Assembly: GCA_022360595.1 (NCBI GenBank)
Contig: JAKSCN010000637.1
Location: 1-6,038, forward strand
Origin: Chromatiales bacterium
GTDB taxonomy: Bacteria; Pseudomonadota; Gammaproteobacteria; Chromatiales; Chromatiaceae
Reading direction: 5' to 3'
Length of the DNA stretch: 6,038 bases
Below are positions 5,623-6,038 of this stretch, in pieces. A program made the translations under genes and the position numbers. Position 1 is the stretch's first letter. Every line of letters begins with the position of its first letter. The notes under the pieces are model-generated. The model ran no database searches. It was not told the DNA's origin and saw nothing but the letters and a program-made list of their open reading frames with translations.

Positions 5623-5654
5623 GCTTATCATAAGCGCCTGGCGTACCAGGCTTA
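5623..5654 (-). promoter_or_regulatory. Leader stem-loop with a UACG loop overlapping a 13-nt palindrome
   Basis: On the minus strand TAAG-CCTGG (5654-5646) can pair with CCAGG and CTTA (5641-5637, 5634-5631) around a TACG tetraloop, leaving a 2-nt bulge (5636-5635). The CTTA arm is also half of an exact palindrome GCTTATGATAAGC (5635-5623). The two structures therefore compete for the same bases, just upstream of the M48-pilin ribosome binding site. It could be an operator, an mRNA switch or chance. Confidence 0.35.
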
Positions 5655-5662
5655 CTGCTGTC

Positions 5663-5692
5663 AATATTCCATAGGCAGTTAAAGGTTATCAA
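5663..5692 (-). promoter_or_regulatory. Weak candidate promoter for the M48-pilin gene
   Basis: TTGATA (5692-5687, 5 of 6 to the -35 consensus) lies 18 nt from AATATT (5668-5663, 4 of 6 to the -10). It would give a leader of about 70 nt containing the stem-loop at 5623-5654. The rest of the 5588-5802 spacer shows no better pair. Confidence 0.25.
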
Positions 5693-5802
5693 AGAGATAG
5701 TGATTTTGGAACTGTGCTAGCCGGTACGGCGATGACTTGGCTGATTGCTGTCTATTTTGCGCTTTCAAGTTAATATCCAGCAAGACAGTAACAGGTTTTG
5801 CA

Positions 5803-6038
5803 CTACCAAAAGTTCATCCCGGCTGTGATTGACGCGATCAGCATTACCGCTAAGACGATACCAAGCTTGACGATGGATACCCCACCCAGAGGTGACTTGC
5901 TGATTGCCCGCATGAACTGAGGGTCAAATGCGCCCACGATTTTTATTGCACGCTTATATTGATTGTCATCGATGATATAGACCGTTGGAACTTCGTGAGC
6001 AGTGATGCCTATTCCTGAACCAGGCGTTCTGTTGGAAT
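5803..6038 (-). CDS. C-terminal fragment of a membrane-tethered protein, possibly thioredoxin-like
   Basis: An open minus-strand frame runs from the right edge (first complete codon ends at 6036) to a TAG at 5803-5805, showing 77 residues; the N-terminus lies outside the window. Residues 11-36 read ITAHEVPTVYIIDDNQYKRA and then IKIVGA. The VPT-hydrophobic strand-polar turn followed by a glycine is what the cis-proline and final strands of a thioredoxin fold look like, but the CxxC region would be upstream and unseen, so this is tentative. Residues about 51-75 (GGVSIVKLGIVLAVMLIASI and on) form a single C-terminal membrane helix ending in NFW. A C-terminal anchor on a soluble domain is unusual for thioredoxins. 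Other small-domain membrane proteins are possible. It lies upstream of the M48-pilin gene on the same strand, with a gap of about 215 nt. Confidence 0.65.
   Translation of the reverse strand, partial: SNRTPGSGIGITAHEVPTVYIIDDNQYKRAIKIVGAFDPQFMRAISKSPLGGVSIVKLGIVLAVMLIASITAGMNFW

Noticed and set aside
5627..5664. TTGACA (5664-5659) plus TATGAT (5632-5627) as a promoter for the M48-pilin gene
   Set aside because: The spacer is 26 nt, far outside the functional 15-20 nt range, despite the perfect -35 hexamer.
5603..5674. Plus-strand 23-codon frame starting MKLLRLRLII in the M48-pilin leader
   Set aside because: No ribosome binding site, and the sequence is explained by the leader palindromes on the other strand.

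Overview
The window looks like a chromosomal segment of a gammaproteobacterium. The evidence is moderate GC (about 50% by eye), strong AAGGA-type ribosome binding sites, a proteobacterial-type NadV, a DUF2059 protein and a Pseudomonas-type pilin domain. I could not assign a genus, and the taxonomic call is inference.

Layout. Positions 1-939 (+) are the last 312 codons of a nicotinamide phosphoribosyltransferase (nadV), an NAD-salvage enzyme. It converges on a long run of minus-strand genes. In minus-strand transcription order, the right edge (6038-5803) holds the C-terminal end of a membrane-tethered protein that may carry a thioredoxin-like fold. A gap of about 215 nt follows, with leader-like hairpins. 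Next is a 403-aa M48 zinc metalloprotease fused to a C-terminal type IV pilin-like domain (5587-4376). A gap of about 400 nt carries hairpins and no convincing gene. The rest is a run of five small or uncharacterised genes: a secreted DUF2059 protein (3969-3454), an 81-aa Trp-rich membrane protein (3392-3147), a 120-aa two-helix membrane protein (3102-2740), a 199-aa exported protein with a possible PsbP/Mog1-like fold (2616-2017), and a 334-aa soluble protein with a helical, Ala/Glu-rich centre (1973-969).

How they may work together. The spacers inside the five-gene run are 61, 44, 123 and 43 nt, and all five genes share a strand, so one or two transcripts are plausible. Four of the five products are predicted to be exported or in the membrane. 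With the M48-pilin fusion upstream, the region reads as an envelope-focused accessory cluster beside a metabolic gene. No link between nadV and the cluster is visible beyond adjacency.

The most notable item is the M48-pilin fusion. It keeps a complete zinc-protease signature and a recognisable pilin helix and C-terminal Cys pair. It lacks the residues needed for prepilin cleavage (Gly -1) and for pilus subunit assembly (Glu +5). No tRNA, rRNA, CRISPR array, insertion sequence or integron attachment site was found.
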